This document shows positions 39,139 through 50,334 of a stretch of DNA of 64,000 bases, one piece after another. The notes beneath the pieces are model-generated. The model searched no databases and was not told the DNA's origin. It was given only the letters and a program-made list of their open reading frames with translations. Within the stretch, counting starts at the first letter, position 1, and each line of letters starts with the position of its first letter. Position numbers and translations under genes: made by a program. Source of the DNA: Lepisosteus oculatus (taxonomy: Eukaryota > Chordata > Actinopteri > Semionotiformes > Lepisosteidae); contig NC_090698.1 in NCBI RefSeq assembly GCF_040954835.1, positions 30,495,501 through 30,559,500 on the forward strand, written 5' to 3'.

Positions 39139-39459
39139 TCAGCTGTAATTCATTGCGGAAAAGTGATCTGATACAATAAGGTTCTGAAGGAGAATAGTTC
39201 CATTTTCAACACAGATACCATAACTTAGAATCAAATCTAAAGTATGATTACCACTATGTGTGGATCCTACCACATTCTGACCAACACCAACAGAATCAAG
39301 AATAGATGTAAATTCCATCCTCAAAGATGTGCCTTTTAATTCCATGTGGATGTTAATGTTTCTAAGAATCACAGCCCTATCAATAGCCACAGATATATTC
39401 GACAAAAAATCTGAAAACTCTTTTAAGAACTCGGTATAAGGTCCTGGGGGCCTATACAC
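39139..39459 (-). pseudogene. LINE endonuclease fragment
   Basis: Contains MYRPPGPYTEFLKEFSDFLS, a degraded GDFNIH motif (RNINIHM), and LDLILSYGI with SDHF near the end, the apurinic-endonuclease signature of L2-type LINEs. GD is replaced by RN at the motif. Confidence 0.8.
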
Positions 39460-39964
39460 AGTAATGAGAGTGAACGAATGGATTTTTTATCAGCGCCTAA
39501 GTAACATTAAGAACAAGTAATTCAAAAGAGTTAAACTTATAATCAGGCTCCTGAGACCTTCTCAAGCTTCAGTCATAAATTGTAGCAACGCCACCCCCAT
39601 GGCGGTCAATACTGGGGGGTTTGATTATTACAGTAGCCAGGCGGAGTAGATTCATTTAGTGCAATATATTAATCTGGTTTGAGCCAGGTTTCTGTTCTGA
39701 GCTCACTTACAAGCACTGCCTTTGGAGAGAGTGATCTGATATTTAATAGTGCAAACTTTATTTTTACACTATTGATGTTAGCCTCATAATGTATGTTAAA
39801 TTTTCAAAATATATACCATGACCCTCGATGAATTTCTATCAGGTTATTTCTATTCATACCACGGCGTTATGCTTTGCTAATATGCAATCTATTACCATAA
39901 TTTAGTGCCAAACTGAACAAGTAAAACAAAAAAAGTAAGTAGTCATAACCTTGTTGGTGGCTCG

Positions 39965-40349
39965 GCTATTGGATCCGTTCCATATCCTTTTCCAAGTTAC
40001 CTCAGTAACTTACTGCCTGGCTCTACCACCTGCTCTTAGGGTTCACCCACCTTTCACATTTCCCTACTCAAACCTTTCCACAGATCCCCTCTGTCTCAAC
40101 CCCAACCCCAACCACCTCCACCCCGACTCATAGACGTTCTCCCTGCTTATACAGTTTATAAGATTCTGGATTCCTGGTGGCTCCATGGTACACTTTAATA
40201 TCTTGTGTACTGGGAAGGATACGGACCAGAGGAAAGCTCCTGGGTACCTGAAAGGGATATTCTGTACCAGTCGTTCATCCAGGACTTTCACCGTGATTTC
40301 CCCAACCATCCCTCAAGGACATCAAGTGCCACCCCTCAAGGGGAGAGTA
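39965..40349 (+). pseudogene. Gypsy integrase C-terminus and chromodomain
   Basis: Text continues the interrupted integrase: LLDPFHIL, then [15 protein letters not shown] and a proline-rich linker. It then enters a chromodomain, [18 protein letters not shown] at 40,208-40,261. A purine tract AAGGGGAGAG precedes the 3' LTR. Confidence 0.85.
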
Positions 40350-40350
40350 A

Positions 40351-40717
40351 TGTAACAGTCTGCGGTAATCTGACCACCACCCCTTTAAGAAGGCGTTCTT
40401 CTCGTCCAATGACCTAACCACTCACCAACCCCTTTCACCACCACACCTCCAGCTTTTCTATACTTAAGACCTGCTTATGCTTACTGTACTGTACATCTCC
40501 ACTCAGTATTTGGGTTTACCTGGCTTTGAGCTCAACCTCCTGTTTCTCAGTGTGATTTTTCTGGTTTGTGGACTTATTGGTTTCTGGACTTGGTGTTTCT
40601 ATACGACTATGATTCTTGGATTTTGGCACCTTTACCTGGTGAAACCATCTCTTCCTTTAATAATGCTCTCCTTAACTCCTCATACGATCCGCTTCACTGT
40701 ATTTCCTACTTGTAACA
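40351..40717 (+). repeat. Gypsy 3' LTR
   Basis: 367 bases from TGTAACAGTCTGCGG to ACTTGTAACA, immediately after the purine tract and the bases TAA. TG...CA ends. Confidence 0.85.
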
Positions 40718-40749
40718 TCTGCGAGTTTCCCAAAAGTTTGAAGACCCAT

Positions 40750-42780
40750 AGCAGCGTGAAGCTAGTGACATTAAGAGACGCTAACTTAGGTGTACCTTTC
40801 AAAATAAAAGTCCTCTAAAACCTGGCTCAGAAAAATAAAATCCTGGACAAGGTAAAGTCACATTTATAGCACAACAACAATTAGTACATCCTCAAAACTA
40901 GGTGGAATGTGATAAAGAGACCCACGGCTAAGAGAAAATTGCCGTTGTTCATTCATTTTTTTCTTTTTGGTGTTTTATATCACTTTCTCTTTGCAAATTG
41001 ACACAGTGCTGTGCACTGCTAGACAGGAAAAAGTCTAATTTCTGATAAAACAAACATTTGTGCCTCTCCAAATGTAGCTCAGATCTATTCTTCAGCTAAT
41101 AATACATAAGCATGGTTTTGCCGGATAAGTGTCTTTACCAGTGTTGCAGGGGTTTATAACCACTTCCTGTTCCAGACGGACTGTGCAGTGGTGGACAGGG
41201 AATGGTCTCACTCCCGTCCTGACCAAACAAAAATTTGTGTCTCTCCAAAAATACCTCAAACCTATTCTACAGACCCACAGCTAACAGTTTTTAAAATTTC
41301 TTGTTGTCAATCCCAATATGGATGGACATACTAATGGTTAAAACTGCCATCAATAATCCTGGCAGCTACTTTTCAATGTCCCCGATATAGCCTGTGTTAG
41401 ATGTGATATGCAAAGTGATACTCTCACTAGATTTCAAGAGAATGACCCAACTGATTTAATAATTCCACTTATGTCTTGGCTTATTTGCAGTCAAGTAAAC
41501 AATAACTTTATTTCTTCCTATGTAGACTTTCTTTTGCCAGGATTGTAGTTTTCTTGCATACTGAAACATGAAGTCAGTCCTTTTTTGGTTGCACAAATAG
41601 GTGAGTTTCCAATGAGTTTATCGACCCTCATACACAAGTCTTTGATAAAGAACACAGTCTCACAGAATTGCTCAAAGTGTATGCAAACAGTGATCCGAAA
41701 GCAACAATTTAGTTCTTGTCCAGAAACTATTGTGATTCAGATTCCCAGAGCACATTCCAAGGTGTGATGCATACTCAGATTTCCAGCGGCAGCAAACTCC
41801 AATTGGAATTGGAAGGTGTTGCTAAAGTGCAATATACCATCAAATCAACTATGTGCATTGAAGGAAAGTCTACAAGCAGAGGTGGACATTATTGGGCAGT
41901 ACGTTCGTGCATTGGACATTGGACAGAAATTTAAAATTAAAGCAAATGACCAAAACATCACAACTCAGCCAAGACATAACATAGCCAAAGCAAATGTTGT
42001 GTTTTTCCCTAGAAATAAAGGAGGCAACAGACAGAGACATATGTTGGTGAAACCATGTACTCACAGTTGAGAATACCAATACTCATTAAACACAAAAAAA
42101 CCTGGAGCACTGAACAGTTACATATCGACTCTACTGCATAGTACAACAGCACCGAAAGAGTCTTTGAAAAGCTTGCAATCAGTGACAAATAAACAGACAG
42201 CATTACCTGCAGCAATACACAGGACGTTCAAGACCCTTTTGGGATCTAAAGCTATTCAGATTTCTATAATTCAGGTACAATTGACACAGAAACTAATATT
42301 AAAGAATTTCTCATGAAACATTTATCATCCAAAATATTGGAACATTCAGTTGCAAAGATTGCCAGGAAATTCCGATTTCACAAACCAAATACTGGAACAT
42401 ATGTTCTATTATTTGAGGGCATGTAGAATATATTTGAGTTACTTTTGGAGAGGCACATATTTTTGTTTTGTCAGGAATGAGACTTTTTAATGTCTAGCAA
42501 TGCACGGCACTGTGTCAATTTGCAAAGAGGAAGCGATATAATAACAACAAAAATATTGCAAGAAAGCAAAAAATTAATGAAGAATGGCAATTTCCTTTTA
42601 CCTGTGGGTCTCTTTATCACATTCCACCTAGTTTTGAGTTTGCACAAATTGTTGTTGTGCTATAAATGTGACGTTACCTTGTCTAGGATTTTTTTTTTCT
42701 GAGGCAGGTTTTACAGGGCTTTTATTTTGAAAGGTGCTGCCAAGCTAGCGTCCCTTAAGGTTGCTAGCGTCATGCTACTC
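40750..42780 (+). mobile_element. DNA transposon with ~360-bp inverted repeats carrying a USP-like ORF
   Basis: The outer ~360 bases (40750-41100 and 42420-42780) are inverted copies of each other, for example CTAGGTGGAATGTGATAAAG on the left and its complement on the right. Both flanks carry AGACCCAT (40742-40749 and 42781-42788), an 8-base target duplication. A second, internal partial copy of the inner repeat lies near 41,160-41,280. The interior holds a decayed ubiquitin-specific-protease-like region; no transposase was recognised. Long terminal repeats and 8-base duplication recall MULE, P or Zisupton groups, but the superfamily is undecided. Confidence 0.8.
41585..42025 (+). pseudogene. 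Ubiquitin-specific-protease-like (C19) fragment inside the transposon
   Basis: Three overlapping frames together give the second half of a USP fold. These are CSKCMQTVIRKQQFSSCPET leading to IVIQIPR (zinc finger and beta strand), VQYTIKSTMCIEG followed by GGHYWAV (the catalytic His box, 41,881-41,901), and ANDQNI (the Asp/Asn box, 41,942-41,959) followed by ANVVFFPR. A degraded Cys box may lie near 41,350 (INNPGSYFSM), where the catalytic Cys is absent. At least two frameshifts separate the pieces, so no active enzyme is made here. Confidence 0.65.
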
Positions 42781-42887
42781 AGACCCATGTACTGTGTATG
42801 AAAACTTTTCTCTTCAGTTTCCTTTAGTGCCTTAAAAAAGTAATATGGAAAATAATATTGTTACAGCTATAGGTGACTAGGACGTCC

Positions 42888-43165
42888 CAGCAGCCATGTC
42901 ACCCTCCAACTTACAATTGGCAACCCACTGAAGCTATCCAGGTGTGAGCCTGGTCAGTACGTAGGTGGGAGACCTCCTGGGAAAAACTGAAGTTGCTGCT
43001 GGAAGAGGTGTTAGTGAGGTCAGCAGGGGTGCGCTCACCCTGCGGTCCATGTGGGTCCTAATGCCCCAGTATAATGATGGGGACACTATACTGTAAACAA
43101 GCACCGTTTTTCGGATGAGACGTAAAACCGAAGTCCTGACTCTCTGTGGTCATTAAAATTGGCTA
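42888..43165 (+). repeat. 5S-rRNA-derived SINE, copy 2
   Basis: Same architecture as 19,612: AGCAGCCATGTCACCCTCC, CAACCCACTGAAGC, GGTCAGTACGTAGGTGGGAG, ACCTCCTGGGAAAAAC, CAGCAGGGGTGCGCTC, then CGGATGAGACGTAAAACCG. It ends earlier, at GTCATTAAAATTGG. Confidence 0.85.
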
Positions 43166-43732
43166 CATTACTTTGTTCTCCTCCCCACCTCCGACGGCAG
43201 GCAGCGAGACACGCTGGTTGGAGTAATCTCTTTAATCATTTGGTCAGTGATTATGGCCAATTTTACTGTACACTAATAATCCAAAATATTTTGACTTTGA
43301 TTTAATCACTGGATATGTTCCTTATTTTTTAATGTCTATTGTTCACAAATTGATAGTGATCTACCACAATAAAAAAAATGCTTGAAAACATTTCTGAAAA
43401 TGTAAAATGCAATATATAGTATTTCTTCCTCAAGGTGACAAAAATATTACAATTTAAGGAAAATGGACAAGATTAAAAATGTTCATGAATATTTAACAAA
43501 ATAATGTTCACTTCAACATACATACAGTGTCTTCAAAATGTATTCATAGTCCAGATGAAAAATATTCATCAAATAACAAAAGATTTTTGGATTTAATAAT
43601 ATTTCTTGCTTTAAAAAATCTAAAAATATATTTTGCAGTAAACATAATGACAGAGCAAAGCCATATTAGTCATAAATATTTAAACCAGTGTCAATAATAA
43701 CAATTTCAATCGATTTCCTATCCTATAGTAAC

Positions 43733-43985
43733 AGGCTCAAGGCAGGATACACCCCGGTCAAGACGCCAGACCTTGGAACACACTCACACCAGGGACAATT
43801 TTCCCAGAAGCCAATTAACCACCCGGTATGTTTTTGGGCTATGGGAGGAGTCATGTGTGGACATGGGGAGAACATACTGTACAAACTCCATACAAACAGC
43901 ACCCCCAAGAACTGAACCCCAGAGCTGTTAGACAGCAATTCTAAACATTACACCTCCATTTCACCCTCAATAATAATTGTCAATC
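43733..43985 (-). repeat. tRNA-derived SINE, copy 3 (reverse)
   Basis: Minus-strand copy of the family at 20,190, with the B-box region GGGGTTCAGTTCTTGG and middle block. The cytosine-rich promoter head is on the right. Confidence 0.7.
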
Positions 43986-44510
43986 ATAATTAAAAATTAA
44001 TCCAGAAAACAAGAGGGTCACATTTATTTACACCTACAAGTATTCCTTTAATTACATTTTAACAAAAACAACAGTATAAAAACAACAAGAATATATATAT
44101 TTCTTCATATATTGAACCTTTCTTATGTTCTTATAGAGAGGACTCTGAAAGGTTTCTGTTTACTATATATATAGTATATTAATATACTTGAACTTTACTG
44201 TTTGCACTTTCAACATAGAATATTTAAGAAACAGAATTACACTACGGCTGTGCTTGTTTTATGAGATGTGTAAACATTGTCTCTGGTGCAAGGTCGCTGT
44301 GAATAATGTGATTACGTATGATGATAATTACAAATTACTTTAGGAAGGTGAGAAAAAAATATTTTATTGGTTTGAAATATATAAATAGAACAACACTATT
44401 TTCATTTCAGTAAATTGTTTTTTGAATCATTAAATGTTTAGGTTTTACTGAGGTCCACCTGTTTTATATTGTTTTCTTATCAGGGCTATACCTATTGAAG
44501 AATACGACGG

Positions 44511-45560
44511 ATGGATAACATGGAAAAAAACTATTTTCTTTACACAAATGAATATGTCAATGACACATATGAATTTTACAATGACACATTTGGAAATTCC
44601 AATGTAACGGATGAATTTCCCAATGACAATGTTAGTTACGCAGTAGAAGTGGTATCAATGATTCTTTACACCTTGACCTGTGTCCTTGGGCTCCCTGGTA
44701 ATGCATTTGTCATCTGGATAGCTGGAATGAAGATGAAGAGGACAGTAAACACAATTTGGTTTTTGAATTTAGCGATTGCTGACTTCCTTTGTTGCCTTTC
44801 TTTACCCTTTTCTATTGTAAACATTGCCCTCGACTATCACTGGCCATATGGAAATGTTTTATGCAAACTTATTCCTTCTGTAATTATTTTAAATATGTTT
44901 GCTAGTGTGTTCACTCTTACTCTGATCAGCTTGGATAGGTTTGTGCTGGTCATCAAACCAGTATGGTCTCAAAACAACAGAAGAATTTCACTGGCTTACA
45001 CTCTTTGTGGGATTGTTTGGTTGATGGCACTATTTCTAAGCTTGCCTCCTTTAATATACAGAGAAACACATTATGACATATATACTAACACAACTGAATG
45101 TCACTACAATTATAATACAGATAATAAGAGAAAAATTGAAAATATGGTTCATATCACGAGATTTGTATTTGGGTTTGTGATTCCCTTTTTCATCATCATA
45201 ATGTGTTATTCATTGATTGCACTGAAGGTGAAAAGCAGCCACTTTGCTAAGTCTAAGAAGACGTTAAAGATTGTACTTGGAGTTATAGTTGCCTTCTTCA
45301 TTTGCTGGTTACCTTATCATATCACTGGAATACTCATTGAACTCTCAACTGTTATTGATCCACTGGTCATTGCTCTTGCCTACATTAACAGCTGCCTAAA
45401 TCCTTTCTTGTATGTTTTCATGGGACATGATTTCAAGGAGACGGTCAGGCATTCGTTAAGACATGTTCTTGAAAGTGCTTTCAGTGAGGATCTGACTCGC
45501 TCAACAATACAGTCCAAAGGAAAGTCATCAAGAGATGAAAATTCTGACTTACACCTTTAA
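44511..45560 (+). CDS. c3ar1: Anaphylatoxin receptor-like GPCR, closest to complement C3a receptor
   Basis: A 349-residue seven-helix receptor in one coding exon. The N-terminus has four NxS/T sites (residues 17, 24, 31, 40) and many Tyr/Asp/Glu residues. Landmarks: GLPGN (Asn64) in TM1, LAIAD (Asp91) in TM2, Cys118-Cys197 expected disulphide, DRF (142-144) in place of DRY, WLPYH (266-270) in TM6, NPFLY (297-301) in TM7. WPYGNVLCKLIPS, LNMFASVF, HFAKSKKT and AFSEDLTRST are close to C3a receptor text. The second extracellular loop is only about 30 residues, whereas mammalian C3a receptors have about 170. A likely acceptor cttatcag at 44,483 suggests an upstream non-coding exon. It could be a fish C3aR paralogue; C5aR1 fits less well. 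Confidence 0.85.
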   Translation: MDNMEKNYFLYTNEYVNDTYEFYNDTFGNSNVTDEFPNDNVSYAVEVVSMILYTLTCVLGLPGNAFVIWIAGMKMKRTVNTIWFLNLAIADFLCCLSLPFSIVNIALDYHWPYGNVLCKLIPSVIILNMFASVFTLTLISLDRFVLVIKPVWSQNNRRISLAYTLCGIVWLMALFLSLPPLIYRETHYDIYTNTTECHYNYNTDNKRKIENMVHITRFVFGFVIPFFIIIMCYSLIALKVKSSHFAKSKKTLKIVLGVIVAFFICWLPYHITGILIELSTVIDPLVIALAYINSCLNPFLYVFMGHDFKETVRHSLRHVLESAFSEDLTRSTIQSKGKSSRDENSDLHL

Positions 45561-45694
45561 AACACAGCACAGTAAAATGTGCTTTGATTTTATAAGCAGT
45601 GGAAAATTGGACTCAATCAACACCCGGGTTCTAAGATCAGTTAAAAGGGTTCAAAAGATTCTAAAATGATTTAAAATGAAGCACATGCTTAGAA

Positions 45695-45700
45695 AATAAA
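45695..45700 (+). promoter_or_regulatory. c3ar1: Candidate polyadenylation signal of the receptor gene
   Basis: AATAAA 135 bases after the stop codon, followed by a T-rich stretch. Confidence 0.55.
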
Positions 45701-45964
45701 TTTGTTTTTCATTAAAATGTTTCCAAAGTACAAAACACCAGTTTTGATTAGTATTCTGCTCAGAACTTTAAGAAACTACCTGCCTGAAGAGTAGCTTGAG
45801 GGAAAGATTGTGCTGTGAATCACAACAGGATAGACTCAAATGGCAAATATTCAAAAAGTCTTTATCTTCCAATACTTCCTGTTCTTTTAAAACAATTAGT
45901 ACAATTTTAATTTAATAATAATCTATGAACTTTATTAATTATATTGTGTTCTATTTTGAGTAGT

Positions 45965-46310
45965 ATAGTTTAAGACCAAAGTTAAGATGTGCCTTAATTA
46001 TGGTTTTATGACTAAGCAATATTTCTATTGGATTAAAGGAGATGTATTCACAAGCCTGCTTGTTGTAAGATGTAATAGAGCTTTTTCACATCAAAGGAAG
46101 TTTTGTTGCCTCATTCTGAGTAACAGGCAATGAAGGCAATATAGCATTGCACAAACCTGGAAATTTAATTTATTTTGTCATGTAAATTGGAGGTTTTACA
46201 CGTTACCATTTTTTGTACTTTCATCGTGGTTAGAAATGCACTCATTAATGCTGATTCTTTATAACCCCGAAATGTAAGAATAGCTTTGCAGTTTCCCTTT
46301 AAGGTTATTT
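45965..46310 (-). repeat. Unclassified interspersed repeat, copy A
   Basis: About 345 bases that are inverted relative to, and clearly similar to, 55,158-55,510. Shared blocks include AAGCAGGCTTGTGAATA, AATCAGCATT and GCAACAAAACTTCC (on the minus strand here). It lies about 400 bases after the receptor stop. Confidence 0.75.
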
Positions 46311-46789
46311 TTAAACTGAAAATGGTGTTTAATTCTATAAGCACCTGTTTCAGTGCAGATCCTGTCATATGTAGGCTTCTTCACAGAGAAAAGTGTGATC
46401 AAAAGAAAATAACAAAACATCCAAAACAACTTTGACATGTAGTTTAGATTGTGTGCCATAAATAACCATTGGTATTAGAATTTAGGATTAGGTTAAAAAA
46501 ATGATTTGTAAAACAACTGAACATTTTTTCCGATATTATTATATCATATTATTTGTACTGAACATTTCATTTCAAATTAAAACTGCTCTAAAAAGGATGA
46601 GGGAATACTTTAATAAATCTAAGAACTTTAAAATTCTCATCAATGTTGTAATAATTTCTAATGAAATAATTTTCACTAAAGCAATACTTTTTGTATTTCT
46701 GTTTAGTTGTCCAGTGGTCTAAAATCCTGAAATCACACAGTCATGTACTTATTCATGTATGTATACTTTTATGCTGTTACTGTATATTG

Positions 46790-47015
46790 TTATGGAATGC
46801 CTTTCTCATACTCTGCGAGAGACAAAGTATCTGACCCTCATATTCAAACTCAAAACTAACATTTTTACTAGGTGTCTGAGTGATCTACATTCTACATGAA
46901 CCTGTCTGTAACTTTGTTATGTTATTTCTTATTGTTTTTTTTTTCTTTTTCTTTATGTGTAGAGCATTCTTGGATATGGAGAGGCACTTTATAAATACAT
47001 TTATTATTTTATAAC
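46790..47015 (+). repeat. Possible LINE 3' end
   Basis: Text like the L2 C-terminus (FKLKTNIFTRCLSD) precedes a tail with GGAGAGGCACTTTATAAATA. Short and degraded. Confidence 0.35.
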
Positions 47016-47099
47016 TACAGTATATGTATGTTATATAACATTATTGATTATTAATTAATAACATGATATATAACATTATCTGGTTTCTGATGCTTATTT

Positions 47100-50000
47100 C
47101 TTTACTTTTTAACATTTTAATAAACAGGCAATTAAGTCCAGGTTTATGCGAGGATGTGCTTTTATTTAAATGATGAGTCATTTTAAATTTAATTCTATTT
47201 AAACCCTCAACCATTTACACCCAAGAGACTAGTGATTTAAAGGACCGTGTTATGGGCATGTTTGTGGACTGGAAACCTATTAAGACTGCATATGAATAAG
47301 CATTTCAGTTCCCATTTGCCAACTAACTTCTAGGGAAATCCTCAAGGTTGGTAAACATTTGCTGTATTCAATATGAGTGATTAATTTGTGAAAGGTGCTA
47401 TAATGCAGTTGTATCTTTGATTACTGAAATGCCACTTTCTTTGCATCCACTTGCAGAGCACTTGTCAGTGTTGGCTAATGTGATATATCCAGTTACCACT
47501 TTTAGGAGAAGGCCTTCAGAGTCGTATGGGAAAGTAAACAGAGCACTGTTTATTTGGTCCTCTTCTGCACTATGGCATTTGGTTCACTTCTTTCCCATGA
47601 TTCCTCTTTTATTTCTGTTTAATTGTAATTACATTGCTATTTCATTTGCTTCTCATTTAAAAACTATCATGTGGTAACTAAATTAAATAGACTTTCATGG
47701 TGTGTAATTGTATTCATTTGTGGATATTTGGGATGTACTGTGATTTAAAAACTAGACTATTTTTTATTTTTAAACTGCTTCCTTTTTCCCCCCCTGTTCC
47801 ACTTCTCTATTTAAATTGTTGCTCACCACAAGGGGTAACCTCTAAAAACTGTAATATACATAATAGTTAATGTTTTTTATTTTTGTTGCCATTTATAACA
47901 GCTTATCTATGCTTATTTCTGCAAATCTGTCACAATTTTTTTTGGCAAATTCTTTGAATGTTTTAATGGAGGCCAAGACTTCCTCCTATTCTTCCTGTTT
48001 TTTCTGTATTGTGCAATTTTTGTATGAAATAGAATATGCTGTCAATAAGAATTATAAATAATGTTTCACCACAGAGTGTTATAAGCCTTATATATTCTCT
48101 CCTAAGGAGTGTAGCCATTTTCTATATTTATCATCCTATACAACCAATGATGTATTGTATTTGATGTAATGATGGTCAACCTTCAGTCATATCATTAGTA
48201 TAAAGTAGGTTCATCAGCTATTTAACTTTTTTCAAGTTATCTTTAAGTCCACCATTTTTCTTGGCCAAAAAGTGAACCCTTACCACACATACACACAGGT
48301 TTGCTCTCACCAACACTTTAACCTGTTGCTTTTACTGCTGGCTTACTCCATTACTGTTAATAAGATAATCAAATTTCTAATGAATGATACTCAAAACAAC
48401 AAAACTAATGAAGCAAAGAGTTTATCTTAATATTATCAGAAATGTTCATTTTGGGCTGTGGATTGACCTTTACTGAAGATGGAATACATAACTACACTGA
48501 AGTGACAAAAGAAAAGTGTAGCCACTAGAGATTTAAAATGTTTTTACACAAAGAATCATTACTTAAGAACCATCCAGGCACTGGTATTCCTGCACAAACC
48601 ATTGACTGAAGTGGTTCTTGTAGTTCCATAGCTTACATAGGAACTGGCCAGACATTGCTTTGGTTTACATCATTACCTTGGTCCCAAAACTTTAGTATTC
48701 CAAAGATAAATGTCAGGTTTTCCAGCAGAATAAATGTGGTGTGTTCCAGCACTCATCAAACAACTACAAATTACAGGAATTGTCTGCCTTGTTTTGTGAA
48801 AACTGTTAAGCATAGCCCTTCTTTTACTCTTGGATATAGAAAGATAAGTTAGGTGCAACAATTTTTTGTACTTTTGCACAACTACGTAATCTTAGAATTT
48901 GATTGTGAATTTTCAAGTGCCAAACCTTGTTACTTGTTTGAAAATGTATTGAAGTGTTTTTTTTAAATTATGTTCTGTAAGGCAAAACTGCTTTTCTAAG
49001 TTTTATTATTATTGTCTCTTTATTAGAGCAAGCTTGGTATTGGATATAGAACTACTGCATGATGTAGAGACTGAAGTTAAGTACAGTACATAGGGAATTG
49101 GATAGACTGAAAATGTATTTAATATCTATTTCTGGAAATGCTTTTTCCCTTGATTCATCAAATTAGTGCTGTTCAGAGAGCAAATCAAGTAAAATGATAT
49201 AGGAATTATGATCTTTGACTTCTATAAATTTGCCTACTGTTTCTCATATCGGAAGAAACAAAAACATGTATTTTGATTTTTTTAGTGATTTTAGAGGTAC
49301 ATATATTTACAGATTAGCTTTTATGAAACTCAAGTTTAAAGTCAAGTCCACTGTATCCTGATTCTTGAGATTGGTGTTCATTTTTAACCTCGCTGTTATT
49401 TTATTTAATTGTTCTAATTGATACTCAATAAAAAAATATTTATGAATATTTGTTAATGATAAGAAATGTATGTAATTTTAAAGATATTGGTGACCCTAAA
49501 AGCTTTTTCAAATTAAACTGTGTGTTTAATTAATTATAACTTTTTGTTTTCCATTGAATTCACACTTTTCCCACACATGAAGGCATGTTTGTACCAGTCA
49601 CAGTTACTGTACAAGGGTTAGCCACATAAAAAAATGCTTCATAACATGGAAACCACCTAGCAATAATAAAATGAAGCAAACAGCATTTAATAAAACATGG
49701 AAGTGAAAATAAAACACTGTTTTCCCACTTAGAAAAACTATTATGTCATTTAAAAATTCAATTCCTATTACAGCAATCTTTATAACTGTATACTTTATAC
49801 AACATGAATTTAAAACTGTGAAAGCTTTAGTAGGCATGACACATTTCAGGACATTGACTAACGGGAACTAAAAATAATACTTCAGCACAACTGCTGATCT
49901 TATTGCAGAAGAGTCAGCACTGAAAAATGCAGAAGATGTTTACAAATGGAGCTACAAACAATTACAATGTAATTATATTACTTGCACACCCTGAGGCCAG

Positions 50001-50330
50001 TGAGGGTGGGGAGGAAGCTAATTCTTACACCATTTTCTGTCTGTTGATCAAATCAATAATTACTCTATTACAAAGCTTACCATTCAGGACTTACTGCCCC
50101 CAAACTAATCTTCTTCAAGATTAATACGTAAGATTTTGTTCCTAATTCTAGCAATATTCTTCTTACAAACAACCTGAGAACCCAATATTTGCAAGGAAAT
50201 AAACTTTCTAGTAATTCCTTCCTAAAAACTCTTTCAGAGCTTGGACATAAGATTGAGACTTGACTTTTGAGAATCCAGACATAGTAATAATAGGACACAT
50301 GCAATGATCCTATTAGTTTAAAACTACCAT
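47100..50330. other. Non-genic AT-rich DNA
   Basis: I see no coding exon, RNA gene or classifiable repeat. Small reading frames are short, AT-biased and lack family resemblance. Confidence 0.6.
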
Positions 50331-50334
50331 ATAC

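Larger units (their letters stand above)
35437..39964 (-). mobile_element. L2-like LINE inserted in the Gypsy element
   Basis: Minus-strand non-LTR retrotransposon. Its 3' end is the ATTCAATTCAATT-type tail at 35,437-35,475. Reverse transcriptase lies at 36,650-36,958 and endonuclease at 39,139-39,459. It splits the Gypsy integrase between KLGP and DPF, and GCTA occurs at both junctions as a possible short target duplication. A hAT element interrupts it. Many frameshifts; inactive. Confidence 0.8.
34336..40717 (+). mobile_element. Ty3/Gypsy chromodomain retrotransposon, interrupted and decayed
   Basis: A 5' LTR (about 34336-34653) and a 3' LTR (40351-40717) share long stretches, such as CACCACACCTCCAGCTTTTC and CAGTATTTGGGTTTAC. 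Between them lie a piece of reverse transcriptase/RNase H and integrase (34,655-35,436) and the integrase C-terminus plus chromodomain (39,965-40,345). The two pieces are separated by an inserted LINE. gag, protease and most of the reverse transcriptase are deleted. Confidence 0.85.

Noticed and set aside
41585..42070. Host USP gene as an intact gene
   Set aside because: The frames are broken, the Cys box is degenerate and the region lies wholly inside inverted repeats with a target duplication, so it belongs to a transposon.
26930..44480. REEP5, expected after SRP19 from the human order
   Set aside because: No exon resembling REEP5 transmembrane text was found on either strand.
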